Origin: Rhodopseudomonas sp.
GTDB taxonomy: Bacteria > Pseudomonadota > Alphaproteobacteria > Rhizobiales > Xanthobacteraceae
DNA: 64,000 nt
Assembly (NCBI GenBank): GCA_016124795.1
Contig: WGNB01000001.1
Span: 124,001-188,000, forward strand
Direction: 5' to 3'
Shown here one piece after another: positions 7,476-17,152 of the stretch (position 1 is the first letter of the stretch; each line of letters opens with the position of its first letter). The notes under the pieces were generated by a model. That model was not told where the DNA came from. It was given only the letters and a program-made list of their open reading frames with translations, and ran no database searches. A program made the position numbers and the translations under genes.

Positions 7476-10400
7476 ATCTGGGAATTTCAGGACGCCTCAC
7501 GCAAGGCACGATTCGTTCGCCGCTGACGCCGCTGTTCCTGCTGGCCTCGCTCGCCGTCGGGCTGCTGGCATTGCTCACCATTCCGCGCGAGGAAGAGCCG
7601 CAAATCAGCGTGCCGATGGTCGATATCCGCATCAACGCGGATGGTCTGAGGGCGCCGGACGCGGTCGAGCTGGTCACCAAGCCGCTGGAAGCCATCGTCA
7701 AGGGCATCAACAGCGTCGAGCACGTTTATAGTCAGACCGCCGACGACCGCGTTCTGGTCACCGCCCGCTTCAAGGTTGGCACCAGCGCCGACGACGCGAT
7801 CCTGCGCGTGCATGAAAAGATCAAGGCCAATATCGACCGTCTGCCGGTCGGCATTCCGGAGCCGTTGATCGTCGGCCGCGGCGTCAACGATGTCGCCGCC
7901 GTCGTGTTGACGCTGTCGCCGAAGCCGGAAGCCGCCGCGCGCTGGACCGAGAAGGACCTCTATCAGGTCGGCCGCGAGCTGCAGTACGAACTGGTGAAGA
8001 CCGACGATGTCGGTCTCACTTACGTCGCGGGCGGCTATCCGCAGCAGATCCGGGTCGAGCCCGATCCGGAGAAGCTCGCCCTGTTCGGCGTGACGCTGCA
8101 ACAACTGGTCGGCAAGGTGAAGGAGGCCAACCGCTCCTTCCTGGCCGGTCAGGTGCGTGATAACGACACCGTGCGCGATGTCGTCGCCGGCCAGACGCTG
8201 ACCGGCATCCCGGATATCGGCCTGCTGCTGCTGACGACGCGCGACGGCCGTCCGGTCTATGTGCGCGACGTGGCGCGGGTCGTGATCGGGCCGAGCCCGC
8301 AGGAGCACCGGGTCTGGATGGAGATGCCCGACAAGGGCGCGGCGAACGGCGCGGTGAAAGCCGGGCCTTCGAATGCCGAAACATGGCATCGCGTGCCGGC
8401 CGTCAGCGTCGCTTTCGCCAAGCGCGCGGGGGCGAACGCGGTGGTGGTCGCCGAGGCCTTGCTGGCACGGCTTAAGACCGTCGAGGGCCGGCTGGTGCCG
8501 CCCGACGTCACCGTCACGGTGACCCGCGACTACGGCGAGACCGCCAACGACAAGGCCAACGAACTCCTGTTCCATCTCGGTCTGGCGACCGTGTCGATCG
8601 TCGTGCTGATTGCCTTCGCCATCGGCTGGCGCGAGGCATTGGTGACGGCGGTGGTCATTCCGACCACCATTCTCCTCACCATGTTCGCCGCCAACTTGAT
8701 GGGTTACACCATCAACCGGGTCAGCCTCTTCGCGCTGATCTTCTCCATCGGCATCCTGGTCGACGACGCCATCGTCGTCGTCGAGAACATTGCCCGGCAC
8801 TGGGCGATGAAAGATGGCCGTTCGCGGGTGCAGGCCGCCATCGAAGCGGTCGCCGAGGTCGGTAACCCGACCGTCGTTGCCACCTTGACGGTGGTGGCGG
8901 CGTTGCTGCCGATGCTGTTCGTCTCCGGCCTGATGGGCCCTTACATGGCGCCGATCCCGGCCAATGCCTCGGCGGCGATGCTGTTCTCGTTCTTCGTCGC
9001 CATGGTGATCGCACCCTGGCTGATGGTGAAGCTGCATCCGGAGGGCACGAAGTTTCACGAACATGAGGCCGCGCACGGCGACGACATGTTCGGCCGGCTC
9101 TACCGCCGCTTCGCCACGCCCATTCTGCGGACGCGCAAGCGGGCCTGGCAGTTCCTGATCGGCGTCGGCGTTGCCACGGTCGCGGTCTGTCTGCTGTTCT
9201 ACACCGAGAGCGTCACGGTCAAGCTGCTGCCGTTCGACAACAAGTCCGAGATGTCGGTGGTGGTCGATCTGCCGGAAGGCGCGACGCTGGAAGACACCGA
9301 GCGGACGCTGTTTGCCATCGCCGATGTCGCCCGTCAGGTGCCGGAGGTGCGCTCGATCGAGACTTATGCCGGCACCGCCGCGCCGTTCAATTTCAACGGC
9401 CTGGTCCGTCATTATTATATTCGTGAGGCGCCGGAACTCGGCGAATTGCATCTCAATCTGGCGGCCAAGGGCGACCGCAGCCGCACCAGTCATCAGATCG
9501 CGCTCGATCTGCGGGCGCGTCTGGCCAAGGTGAAGCTGCCGGCCGGCACGGTGTCCCGCGTCGTCGAGGTGCCGCCGGGACCGCCGGTGCTGGCGACGCT
9601 GCTGGCCGAGGTCTACGGCCCGGATTCCGCGACCCGCCGCGCCATTGCCCACGAACTCAAGACCATTTTCAAATCGGTGCCGTACATCGTCGACGTCGAC
9701 GATTCGATCGGCGAGCCGCGGCCGCGGCTGCATATCTCGATCGATCAGGACCGGCTCGAGTTCTTCGGCGTTCAGCAGCAGGATGTCTACGACACCATCA
9801 AGGCGTTGTTCGGCGGTTTGACCATCGGCTATTCCTATCGCGGCGAGGGCCGCAATCCGATCGAGATCGTGGTCGGGCTGCCCAAAAGCAACCTGTCCTG
9901 GAGCGCGTTGCTTGCTTCGACGCCGGTGCCGGCCAATACCGTGCCCGGCAACAAAGGCGTCGTCGAACTCGGGGACGTGGTGCGGGTGACCAAGGAAGTC
10001 GGCTCGCCGACCATCTTCCGCCGTGACGGCTATTTTACCGATATGGTGATGGCCGAAATGGCCGGCGCCTATGAAGCGCCGATCTACGGCATGCTCGATG
10101 TCGACAAGCTCGTCGCCGGCCACGATTGGGGCAAGCTCGGCAAGCCGACCGTATTGTTTCATGGTCAGCCGGTCAGCGAGGCCAAGCCCTCGATCCTGTG
10201 GGATGGCGAATGGGAGATCACTTACGTGACCTTCCGCGACATGGGCGCGGCCTTCATGGTCGCCATCGTCGGCATCTACATCCTGGTGGTCGCGCAGTTC
10301 GGCAGTTTCAAGTTGCCGCTGGTGATCCTGACGCCGATTCCGCTGACCTTGATCGGCATCGTGCTCGGGCACTGGCTATTCGGCGCGGCGTTCACCGCGA

Positions 10401-10717
10401 CGTCGATGATCGGCTTTATCGCGCTTGCCGGCATCATCGTGCGCAATTCCATTCTGCTCGTCGATTTCATCCGGCATGGCGCCGGGCGGGGGCACACCTT
10501 GCGCGATGTCCTGCTGGAGGCCGGCGCGGTTCGTTTCAAGCCGATCCTGCTGACGGCGCTTGCCGCCATGATCGGCGCGGCGACCATCCTGGTCGATCCG
10601 ATCTTCCAGGGGCTGGCGATTTCGTTGTTGTTCGGCCTGGCATCGTCGACCTTGCTGACGGTGCTGGTGATCCCGGCGATCTATGTGGTGCTGCGCGACG
10701 CCGACGCCGTGCGATGA
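7472..10717 (+). CDS. RND efflux pump inner-membrane transporter
   Basis: AcrB-superfamily proton-driven transporter, 1081 aa, starting with a GTG overlapping the TGA of the adaptor gene. A first TM segment near 20-40 is followed by a large periplasmic domain. The TM4 motif [13 protein letters not shown] contains the paired Asp of the proton relay. A second large periplasmic domain and a closing TM bundle (MIGFIALAGIIVRNSILLVDF) follow. The protein resembles the subgroup that lacks a closely linked TolC gene. Substrate unknown; its position behind a sulfide-sensing repressor suggests export of a compound linked to sulfide or thiol stress (inference). Confidence 0.92.
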   Translation: MNLGISGRLTQGTIRSPLTPLFLLASLAVGLLALLTIPREEEPQISVPMVDIRINADGLRAPDAVELVTKPLEAIVKGINSVEHVYSQTADDRVLVTARFKVGTSADDAILRVHEKIKANIDRLPVGIPEPLIVGRGVNDVAAVVLTLSPKPEAAARWTEKDLYQVGRELQYELVKTDDVGLTYVAGGYPQQIRVEPDPEKLALFGVTLQQLVGKVKEANRSFLAGQVRDNDTVRDVVAGQTLTGIPDIGLLLLTTRDGRPVYVRDVARVVIGPSPQEHRVWMEMPDKGAANGAVKAGPSNAETWHRVPAVSVAFAKRAGANAVVVAEALLARLKTVEGRLVPPDVTVTVTRDYGETANDKANELLFHLGLATVSIVVLIAFAIGWREALVTAVVIPTTILLTMFAANLMGYTINRVSLFALIFSIGILVDDAIVVVENIARHWAMKDGRSRVQAAIEAVAEVGNPTVVATLTVVAALLPMLFVSGLMGPYMAPIPANASAAMLFSFFVAMVIAPWLMVKLHPEGTKFHEHEAAHGDDMFGRLYRRFATPILRTRKRAWQFLIGVGVATVAVCLLFYTESVTVKLLPFDNKSEMSVVVDLPEGATLEDTERTLFAIADVARQVPEVRSIETYAGTAAPFNFNGLVRHYYIREAPELGELHLNLAAKGDRSRTSHQIALDLRARLAKVKLPAGTVSRVVEVPPGPPVLATLLAEVYGPDSATRRAIAHELKTIFKSVPYIVDVDDSIGEPRPRLHISIDQDRLEFFGVQQQDVYDTIKALFGGLTIGYSYRGEGRNPIEIVVGLPKSNLSWSALLASTPVPANTVPGNKGVVELGDVVRVTKEVGSPTIFRRDGYFTDMVMAEMAGAYEAPIYGMLDVDKLVAGHDWGKLGKPTVLFHGQPVSEAKPSILWDGEWEITYVTFRDMGAAFMVAIVGIYILVVAQFGSFKLPLVILTPIPLTLIGIVLGHWLFGAAFTATSMIGFIALAGIIVRNSILLVDFIRHGAGRGHTLRDVLLEAGAVRFKPILLTALAAMIGAATILVDPIFQGLAISLLFGLASSTLLTVLVIPAIYVVLRDADAVR

Positions 10718-10738
10718 CCGCGAGCGGGCGGGCCGCCG

Positions 10739-12364
10739 TTAAGCGCCGAGCGCGATCCGCGCGGTGTCGTCCGCCGCATCGGCGTGGTGGCTGGAATAGA
10801 TGACGATCCGGTCGGCCATCTGGCTGAGCAGGCGGGCAAGAATGCGTGACGCCTGCGCGCCGTCCAGATGTTCGGTTGGCTCGTCGAGCAGCAGCAGCGG
10901 CGCCGTGCTGAGCCATGCGCGGGCGAGATTGAGCCGCTGCGCTTCGCCGAGCGACAGCGTGTCCTGACTGATCCAGGCGTCAAGGCCGCCGGCCGTCGCA
11001 ATACGCTCCTGCATTTCGACGGCGGCGAGTGCGTCCCAACATTGCGCATCCGACGCTTCCGGCGCGAACAGGTTTTCGCGCACGGTATCGGACAGGATGG
11101 CCGCGTCGTGGAGACACAAATGGGATGCGGCGCGACGACACGGACCGAGCAGCACGACGCCGTTGCCGGTGTAGCGGCCGTGATGTTCGTCGACGATCCA
11201 GCCGGCGATTTGTTTCAACAGGGTCGTCTTGCCGGTGCCGCTGGCGCCGGTCAGCACGGTTGCCTTGCCGGCATGCAGGGCTAACGTGAGTGGTTCGCCG
11301 AGCTTGCGGCCGTCCGGAGACTGATGCGGCACCTGGGTCAGCATCAATGTTTGCAGGGCCAGCGGCGATCCGGTCGGTTCGGCATCGTGCGCTGGCGTCG
11401 CCGTCCAGGTGCTGAGCCCGTCGCGCGCGGCCTTTTCGCGGATATGGCCGACGACGATGCGTGACATGCCTTGCGCGGCCTCGGCCAAGGCAAGCCAGGC
11501 AAATGCCAGGAAGGCCGCGATCAGCAGGCCGGTGCCGCGTTCGCCGGTATGCCAGGCCGCCACAAGTACGCCGATTGCCGCGAGCGGTCCGGCAAGGCCG
11601 GCGAGCATATCCAGAACGGCAAAGGTCTTGCGCTGGGCCAGCCGTTCGCTTTCGGCGCGTTCGAATTGCACGAAGGCCGTGCCCAGGGCGGTCGACCAAT
11701 CGTCGCCGGCTTTCAGCGGTACGGCGGACGCGAGCGCTGCGCCGAGCAAACGGCCACCATTGCGTTGCGTCGAACGCGCCGTCGCGCCGCGCGCGGCAAG
11801 ATCTCGCATCGACAGCCGTAATGTCAGCAGCACCGCGCCGACGGCGACGACGATGGGCAGCAATGCCAGTGGCGTCAACCACGCGGTGACGACCGTCAAT
11901 ACGCCGGTGCCGGCGATCAGAACCAGCGCCGGAATGGCGACCCGCAACCGGGCATAATCGACGTCCTCGACGTCGTCGATATAGTCGGACAGCCGGTCCT
12001 GGTGGCCGAGTTGCCAGCCGGCGGCGCGAGTCGACGGCGCTTGCGCCATGGCCGCCAGCAGGGCGGCGCGACGTTTGACCTGATCGAGCAGGGCGGCGCG
12101 ATGGCCGACGACCCGTTCGCCGTATTTTCCCAGCGTCTTGGTCAGAGCGAACAGCCGGACGAAGGCGGCGGGCATGTGGAAGTTGAAGCTGAGCGCCGCC
12201 GGGCCAAGTCCGGCAAGCGCGACCGCACCGAGAAACCAGGCGGAGATGCCGGTGAGCAGAATGCCGGATGCCGCCGCCGCGACCGCGAGCAGGATGGCAA
12301 GCCGCCACGGCGCTCTGGCGCTTGTTGGCGCGTTTTCCGATTGAGCGTTGTTGGGCTGGGTCAT
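10739..12364 (-). CDS. cydC: Thiol reductant ABC exporter subunit CydC
   Basis: Half of the heterodimeric CydDC exporter of cysteine/glutathione, needed for assembly of cytochrome bd and periplasmic thiol homeostasis. The 541-aa protein has an N-terminal six-helix membrane domain and a C-terminal ATPase with Walker A GASGTGKTT, Walker B LLLLDEPTEHLD and the signature written LSLGEAQR instead of LSGGQ. That variant probably makes one composite site less canonical. Start ATG overlaps the cydD stop by 4 bases (ATGA). It converges with the RND pump gene, with only 21 bases between them. Confidence 0.93.
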   Translation of the reverse strand: MTQPNNAQSENAPTSARAPWRLAILLAVAAAASGILLTGISAWFLGAVALAGLGPAALSFNFHMPAAFVRLFALTKTLGKYGERVVGHRAALLDQVKRRAALLAAMAQAPSTRAAGWQLGHQDRLSDYIDDVEDVDYARLRVAIPALVLIAGTGVLTVVTAWLTPLALLPIVVAVGAVLLTLRLSMRDLAARGATARSTQRNGGRLLGAALASAVPLKAGDDWSTALGTAFVQFERAESERLAQRKTFAVLDMLAGLAGPLAAIGVLVAAWHTGERGTGLLIAAFLAFAWLALAEAAQGMSRIVVGHIREKAARDGLSTWTATPAHDAEPTGSPLALQTLMLTQVPHQSPDGRKLGEPLTLALHAGKATVLTGASGTGKTTLLKQIAGWIVDEHHGRYTGNGVVLLGPCRRAASHLCLHDAAILSDTVRENLFAPEASDAQCWDALAAVEMQERIATAGGLDAWISQDTLSLGEAQRLNLARAWLSTAPLLLLDEPTEHLDGAQASRILARLLSQMADRIVIYSSHHADAADDTARIALGA

Positions 12365-14046
12365 GCCGCCGCCCGATCCTGCGTCGCCAGCCGTAGGATG
12401 ACGTTTCGGTCGGCGGCTTTGATCAAGGCGTCGTCATGGGTCGCCACGATGACAAGGCGCTGCTTGGCGGCTTCTTCCAATGCGTCGCGGACAAGCCTTG
12501 CCGTGGCTGGATCGAGCTTGGCGGTCGGTTCGTCGGCGAGCACGACGCGATCCGACAACAGCATGCGCGCGATGCCGATCCGCATCCGCTGGCCGCCGGA
12601 CAGGTTGTCGCCGCCGTCGCTGATGCGGGCGGCCAGTCCGCCGGGCAACAGATTGTCGTTGAGCAGGCCGACCCGCTCGGCAACGGCGCAAATAGCGACC
12701 GGCGATGGGTTACCGAGGCGCCAGCCGATGGCATCCGCGAGGGTGCCGGCGGGGACGTAGATACCGGTCGATATCCAGTCGTAACCGGTTCTGACGATCG
12801 GATGACGTATTTGTGTCAGCGCCGGCAAGGTTGGCAGCGGCGCGTCGATACCGCCGAGGATACGGAGCATCGTCGATTTGCCGGCGCCGCTCGGACCCGA
12901 GATCGCGATCAAGCCGTTTCGCGGCAGGCTGGCCGGGTCGAAGTTATCAAGGCCGGCTGGCACGAAACGCGCCGGGCCGTTGGCCGTGTCGGCCGCGGCA
13001 AAGTACCAGTCGAGTTCCTTGGCCGCGGCCTCGCCCTCGGCCTTGAGGTGATATTGCTCGGCATAGCGGCGGAACGGTGTGAAGAAATCGGCGGCGATGA
13101 TCAGTATGAACAGGCTCTGCCACAACATCAGCCCGGTGAAGCCGGGGATGTGCACCAGGCCCAGGTGACCGAGCCCGAGGAATACCGCCAGCACCGCGAT
13201 CGAGAGCGCCGCGAAGAAGTCGATGATGCCGGCATTCAGGAACGCCGGCTTGAGCACGCCCATTGTGCTGTTGGCATAGTCGGCCATGCGGCGCTCGATC
13301 TTGTCATGTTCGTGCGTCAGCGCATGGTTGGCCAGAATGGTTGGCAGCGCCCGGATGCGGTCGGCAAATTGCGCCGCCAGTCGGCCGAAGGCGACTTCCT
13401 GAGCCCGCGCCCGGTCGCGCACGACGCTGCCGAGCAGGATGAAGAAACCGATCATGACCGGAATGGCGAGCAGCAGCGTAATCGCCGCTTGCCAGGAGAC
13501 CACGGCGATAGCGGCGGCGGCCGCGAGCGGGGCGAGCGCCAGCATGATTTGCGTTGCCGCATGGCTGATCGTCAAACCGGCGAGGGCTGGCGGGTGGCGT
13601 TGCAGTCCGGCGATCAACGCCCCGGCGGGCCGTGTCGCGAGCCGCGCGGCTGGCATCGCGGCCAGGCTGGTTTCGAGCCGTTGCCGCAATGCGCCGATCA
13701 GGGTGGCTTCGGCACGGGCCGTCTGAGTGTCGGCGTAATAGCCGGTACCTGACGAAAGTATCAGGCCGGCCAGTGCGCCGGCAAAGGCGGGCCATGAAAA
13801 GACGCCGCTTTCGATCATTTCACCGGCGAAGACCGCGAGTGCGGCGGCAAAACCAAGTCGGCACACCATTCGAAGGCTTTGCAAGAATAGCGTCATGCGC
13901 AAGGCTTGGGCGCCGAGTCGGCGGGCCAGCTTGTAGGCGGTGGTATGTGGAGATGGTGACGTCGGTTCAGCCTTCGCCGATTGCGCCGGCTCGATCAGCT
14001 GTCGCGGTGCGTCTCGGTCAGAGTTATCACCGGCTATCGTCTGCAT
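12361..14046 (-). CDS. cydD: Thiol reductant ABC exporter subunit CydD
   Basis: Partner of CydC, 561 aa from the ATG at 14046. A longer frame could start at a TTG at 14094, but that codon lies inside the FNR box, so the ATG is preferred. After a ~60-residue head there are membrane helices, then Walker A SGPSGAGKST, the canonical LSGGQRMRIGIAR signature and Walker B VVLADEPTAKLD. Gene order cydDC divergent from cydABX ties exporter and oxidase synthesis to the same regulatory region. Confidence 0.92.
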   Translation of the reverse strand: MQTIAGDNSDRDAPRQLIEPAQSAKAEPTSPSPHTTAYKLARRLGAQALRMTLFLQSLRMVCRLGFAAALAVFAGEMIESGVFSWPAFAGALAGLILSSGTGYYADTQTARAEATLIGALRQRLETSLAAMPAARLATRPAGALIAGLQRHPPALAGLTISHAATQIMLALAPLAAAAAIAVVSWQAAITLLLAIPVMIGFFILLGSVVRDRARAQEVAFGRLAAQFADRIRALPTILANHALTHEHDKIERRMADYANSTMGVLKPAFLNAGIIDFFAALSIAVLAVFLGLGHLGLVHIPGFTGLMLWQSLFILIIAADFFTPFRRYAEQYHLKAEGEAAAKELDWYFAAADTANGPARFVPAGLDNFDPASLPRNGLIAISGPSGAGKSTMLRILGGIDAPLPTLPALTQIRHPIVRTGYDWISTGIYVPAGTLADAIGWRLGNPSPVAICAVAERVGLLNDNLLPGGLAARISDGGDNLSGGQRMRIGIARMLLSDRVVLADEPTAKLDPATARLVRDALEEAAKQRLVIVATHDDALIKAADRNVILRLATQDRAAA

Positions 14047-14080
14047 CGAATATTCATGCCTGCCTAATGGTGGTAATCTT

Positions 14081-14094
14081 TTGATGCGGATCAA
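14081..14094. promoter_or_regulatory. Perfect FNR/FixK (Anr) box between cydDC and cydABX
   Basis: TTGATGCGGATCAA matches the FNR/FixK consensus TTGAT-N4-ATCAA at every defined base. Its centre is about 62 bases before cydA and 41 before the cydD ATG. It suggests oxygen-limited induction of cytochrome bd and its assembly exporter by an FNR/FixK-type regulator. I could not identify convincing -10 boxes, so which gene it activates is open. Confidence 0.85.
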
Positions 14095-14149
14095 TGATGG
14101 CGCAGTCCTCGAGGTTCAGACAAGCCGTTAAGACGAAAAGGAACATCCC

Positions 14150-15715
14150 ATGACCAATAGTTTGCTCGTGGAGCTTTCGCGGCTGCAATTCGCATTGACC
14201 GCGATGTACCACTTTTTGTTCGTGCCTTTGACGCTCGGCCTGTCGGTGCTCGTTGCCATGATGGAGACGGTCTACGTGATGACCGGGCGCACCATATGGC
14301 GCGACATGACGAAATTCTGGGGTCTGCTGTTCGGCATCAATTTCGCGCTCGGCGTCGCCACCGGCATCACCATGGAATTCGAATTCGGCATGAATTGGGC
14401 TTATTACTCCCATTATGTCGGCGATATTTTCGGCGCCCCACTGGCCATTGAAGGGCTGATGGCGTTCTTCCTCGAAGCGACCTTCATCGGCCTGTTTTTC
14501 TTCGGCTGGGACAAATTGTCATCCCGCGCTCATCTGGCCGTCACATGGCTGGTCGCGCTCGGCAGCAACCTGTCGGCTCTGTGGATCCTGATCGCCAATG
14601 GCTGGATGCAGAACCCGGTCGGCGCGGCGTTCAATCCCGACACCATGCGGATGGAAGTGACCGACTTCGTCGCGGTCCTGTTCAATCCGACGGCGCAGGC
14701 CAAGTTCGTGCATACGGTTTCCGCCGGTTACGTCTGCGGCGCCGCTTTCGTGCTCGGCGTCTCGGCCTTCTACATTCTGCGCGGCCGTCACATCCAAATG
14801 GCCAAGCGGTCGTTCGTGATCGCCGCGGCCTTCGGCGTGGCCGCCGCCTTGTCGGTCATCGTTCTCGGCGACGAGAGCGGTTACACCATCACCGATAACC
14901 AGAAGATGAAGCTGGCGGCGATGGAAGCGATGTGGCACACCGAGCCGGCGCCGGCAGGCTTTACCGCGATCGGCGTTCCCGACATGACGGCGCGCACCAC
15001 CCGCTTTGCCGTCAACATTCCGTGGGTGATGGGCCTGATCGGCACGCGCTCGATCGATCAGCAGATTCCCGGCATCTTCGAACTGGTCGATAGCGCCCAG
15101 CAGCGGATCAAGGACGGCCTGGTCGCTTACGACGCGCTGGAAAAGCTGAAGAAGAACCGCGCCGATACGGCAGCCCGCGCCACCTTCGAGAAGACACGTG
15201 GCAATCTGGGCTATGCGCTGCTGCTCAAGCGCTACATCGAGGACCCGCGGCAGGCGACCCCGGCGCAGATCCACGATGCCGCCTGGTCGACGGTGCCGAC
15301 CGTGCCTTACATCTTCTTCACCTTCCGCTTCATGGTGCTGTTCGGCTTTATTCTGCTCGGCATCTTCCTGGTGTCGCTGTGGCACACGATGCGCGAGGCC
15401 GAAGCGCCGCGCTGGCTGTTCCGGCTGGCCTTGTGGGCCTTGCCGTTGCCGTGGCTGGCCTCGGAGTTCGGCTGGTTCGTCGCGGAGTTCGGCCGTCAGC
15501 CCTGGATCATCGACGGCGTGCTGCCGACGTTCCTCGCGACCTCCGAACTCGGGGTCTACAACCTGGTACTGACGATCATCGGCTTCACCGCGGTCTATGG
15601 CGTGCTCGCCGTGATCGAAGTCAGCCTGATGCTCAAGGCGATCAAGAACGGACCTGAAGCGGCCAGCGGCGGCTTCGTGGCCGGTGGCGCCGGCGCGCTG
15701 GCGCCGGCCGAGTGA
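14150..15715 (+). CDS. cydA: Cytochrome bd ubiquinol oxidase subunit I
   Basis: Heme-bearing subunit of the bd-type quinol oxidase, which reduces O2 to water without pumping protons and has high O2 affinity. The 521-aa length and the N-terminus (LSRLQFALTAMYHFLFVPLT, His21) closely resemble E. coli CydA, including the long Q-loop form. The GRQPW motif is present near residue 450. AAGGAA precedes the ATG. It heads cydABX. bd oxidases tolerate sulfide, cyanide and NO better than heme-copper oxidases, which fits the neighbouring SQR and cyanase genes. Confidence 0.97.
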   Translation: MTNSLLVELSRLQFALTAMYHFLFVPLTLGLSVLVAMMETVYVMTGRTIWRDMTKFWGLLFGINFALGVATGITMEFEFGMNWAYYSHYVGDIFGAPLAIEGLMAFFLEATFIGLFFFGWDKLSSRAHLAVTWLVALGSNLSALWILIANGWMQNPVGAAFNPDTMRMEVTDFVAVLFNPTAQAKFVHTVSAGYVCGAAFVLGVSAFYILRGRHIQMAKRSFVIAAAFGVAAALSVIVLGDESGYTITDNQKMKLAAMEAMWHTEPAPAGFTAIGVPDMTARTTRFAVNIPWVMGLIGTRSIDQQIPGIFELVDSAQQRIKDGLVAYDALEKLKKNRADTAARATFEKTRGNLGYALLLKRYIEDPRQATPAQIHDAAWSTVPTVPYIFFTFRFMVLFGFILLGIFLVSLWHTMREAEAPRWLFRLALWALPLPWLASEFGWFVAEFGRQPWIIDGVLPTFLATSELGVYNLVLTIIGFTAVYGVLAVIEVSLMLKAIKNGPEAASGGFVAGGAGALAPAE

Positions 15716-15739
15716 TCGAACCGTCAAGGAAACACAGTC

Positions 15740-16894
15740 ATGATCGAAACGCTCTTTGACTACACCACGTTGCGCCTGATCTGGTGGGTGTTGCTCGGCG
15801 TGCTGCTGATCGGCTTCGCGGCCAGCGACGGCTTCGACCTCGGCGTCGGCGCGCTGCTGCCCTTCGTCGCCAGGACCGATATCGAGCGGCGCATCGCGAT
15901 CAATACGGTCGGCCCGGTCTGGGAAGGCAACCAGGTCTGGTTCATCCTCGGCGGCGGCGCGATCTTCGCCGCCTGGCCGGCGCTCTACGCGCTGAGCTTC
16001 TCCGGCTTCGATCTCGCCATGTTCCTGGTCCTGTTCGCCCTGATCCTGCGGCCGGTCGGTTTCAAGTATCGCTCCAAGCGCGAAAGCTTCGCCTGGCGGC
16101 GCAATTGGGACTGGGCGCTGTTCGTCGGCGGCGCGGTGCCGGCGCTGATCTTCGGTGTCGCGGTCGGCAATGCGTTGCAAGGCGTGCCGTTCCACTTCAC
16201 CGACGATCTGCGGCCGATCTACGAGGGTACGCTGTTCGGCCTGCTCAACCCGCTGGCGCTTTATTGCGGGCTGGTGTCGCTGGCGATGATCGTCACGCAC
16301 GGCGCGGCCTGGCTCGCCTTCAAGGCGGACGGCGCGGTCGCCGACCGTGCGGCCGGTTACGGCGCCACGACCGCGCTGATCACTGCCGTGCTGTTTGCCG
16401 GCGGCGGCGTGCTGGTCTGGCTCGGGCTGCTCGGCGGCTATCAAGTCACCAGCACGATCGCCTGGAGCGGTCCGTCCAATCCGCTCGGCAAGACGGTAGT
16501 CGCGAATTCGGCGGCATGGCTGGCGAACTTCCACGCCACACCCTGGCTCGCCATCGTGCCGGTCATCGGCATCGTCGCGCCGCTCGTGGCGATGCTGGGC
16601 TTCCGGACCCGCAAGGCCGGTCTGACCTTCCTCGCCTCGAAGCTCGGCATCGCCTGCATCATCGCCACCGTCGGCCTGTCGATGTTCCCGATCATCTTGC
16701 CGTCCTACACCCACCCCAACGACTCGCTGACCGTGTTCGACGCCTCGTCGAGCCAGGCGACCCTGCGCAATATGCTGATCGCGACGGTGATCTTCCTGCC
16801 GATCGTGCTCGCTTATACCGCCTGGGTCTACAAGGTGCTGTGGGGCAAGGTCGACGCCAAGGCCATCGAGGCCGGCGGTTCGTCGGTCTATTGA
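15740..16894 (+). CDS. cydB: Cytochrome bd ubiquinol oxidase subunit II
   Basis: Integral-membrane partner of CydA, 384 aa, usual length. The N-terminus contains the family motif LLIGFAASDGFDLGVGALLPF, and about eight or nine hydrophobic segments follow. It starts 24 bases after cydA with AAGGAAA upstream. The conserved Asp in DGFDLGVG lies at the proposed proton-channel region. Confidence 0.97.
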   Translation: MIETLFDYTTLRLIWWVLLGVLLIGFAASDGFDLGVGALLPFVARTDIERRIAINTVGPVWEGNQVWFILGGGAIFAAWPALYALSFSGFDLAMFLVLFALILRPVGFKYRSKRESFAWRRNWDWALFVGGAVPALIFGVAVGNALQGVPFHFTDDLRPIYEGTLFGLLNPLALYCGLVSLAMIVTHGAAWLAFKADGAVADRAAGYGATTALITAVLFAGGGVLVWLGLLGGYQVTSTIAWSGPSNPLGKTVVANSAAWLANFHATPWLAIVPVIGIVAPLVAMLGFRTRKAGLTFLASKLGIACIIATVGLSMFPIILPSYTHPNDSLTVFDASSSQATLRNMLIATVIFLPIVLAYTAWVYKVLWGKVDAKAIEAGGSSVY

Positions 16895-16916
16895 GCAACG
16901 GAATAGGAGCCAAGCG

Positions 16917-17045
16917 ATGTGGTACTTCTCCTGGATCCTCGGCCTCGGGCTTGCCGCGACCGTCGGTATTCTCAATGCGCTGTGGTACGAGCTGCGCTCG
17001 GTCCGCGAAAAGCCCGAAGCCGACGTGACGTTGCCGACGCCGTAG
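16917..17045 (+). CDS. cydX: Cytochrome bd small subunit CydX (42 aa)
   Basis: A 42-codon frame directly after cydB encodes MWYFSWILGLGLA followed by the rest of a single membrane helix, then NALWYELR and a charged tail, the hallmark of CydX/YbgT. CydX stabilises the CydAB heme site. ATAGGAGC stands before the ATG, 22 bases after the cydB stop. It is shorter than usual annotation length cut-offs. Confidence 0.95.
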   Translation: MWYFSWILGLGLAATVGILNALWYELRSVREKPEADVTLPTP

Positions 17046-17074
17046 ACCGGCGCTCGGGGCTACGACAAGACGCA

Positions 17075-17101
17075 CGGGCCGCTTGAAGCGTCGGCGGCCC
17101 G
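17075..17101. terminator. Hairpin after cydX
   Basis: Eight-bp inverted repeat CGGGCCGC/GCGGCCCG with an 11-nt loop, 29 bases after the cydX stop and before trxC. There is no T-run, so termination may be partial. Confidence 0.5.
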
Positions 17102-17152
17102 GCCTACATACTGCGCATAACAAGTGCGATGTATGCGGTGAGGTGATCTCCG

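Noticed and set aside
7487-10372. 961-codon open frame antisense to the RND pump gene
   Set aside because: It mirrors the third-codon GC bias of a strongly supported pump gene; the translation is low-complexity (His/Arg/Asp-rich) and has no recognisable domain.
14519-16975. 818-codon open frame antisense to cydAB
   Set aside because: Complement of well-supported cydA and cydB; no domain and biased composition.
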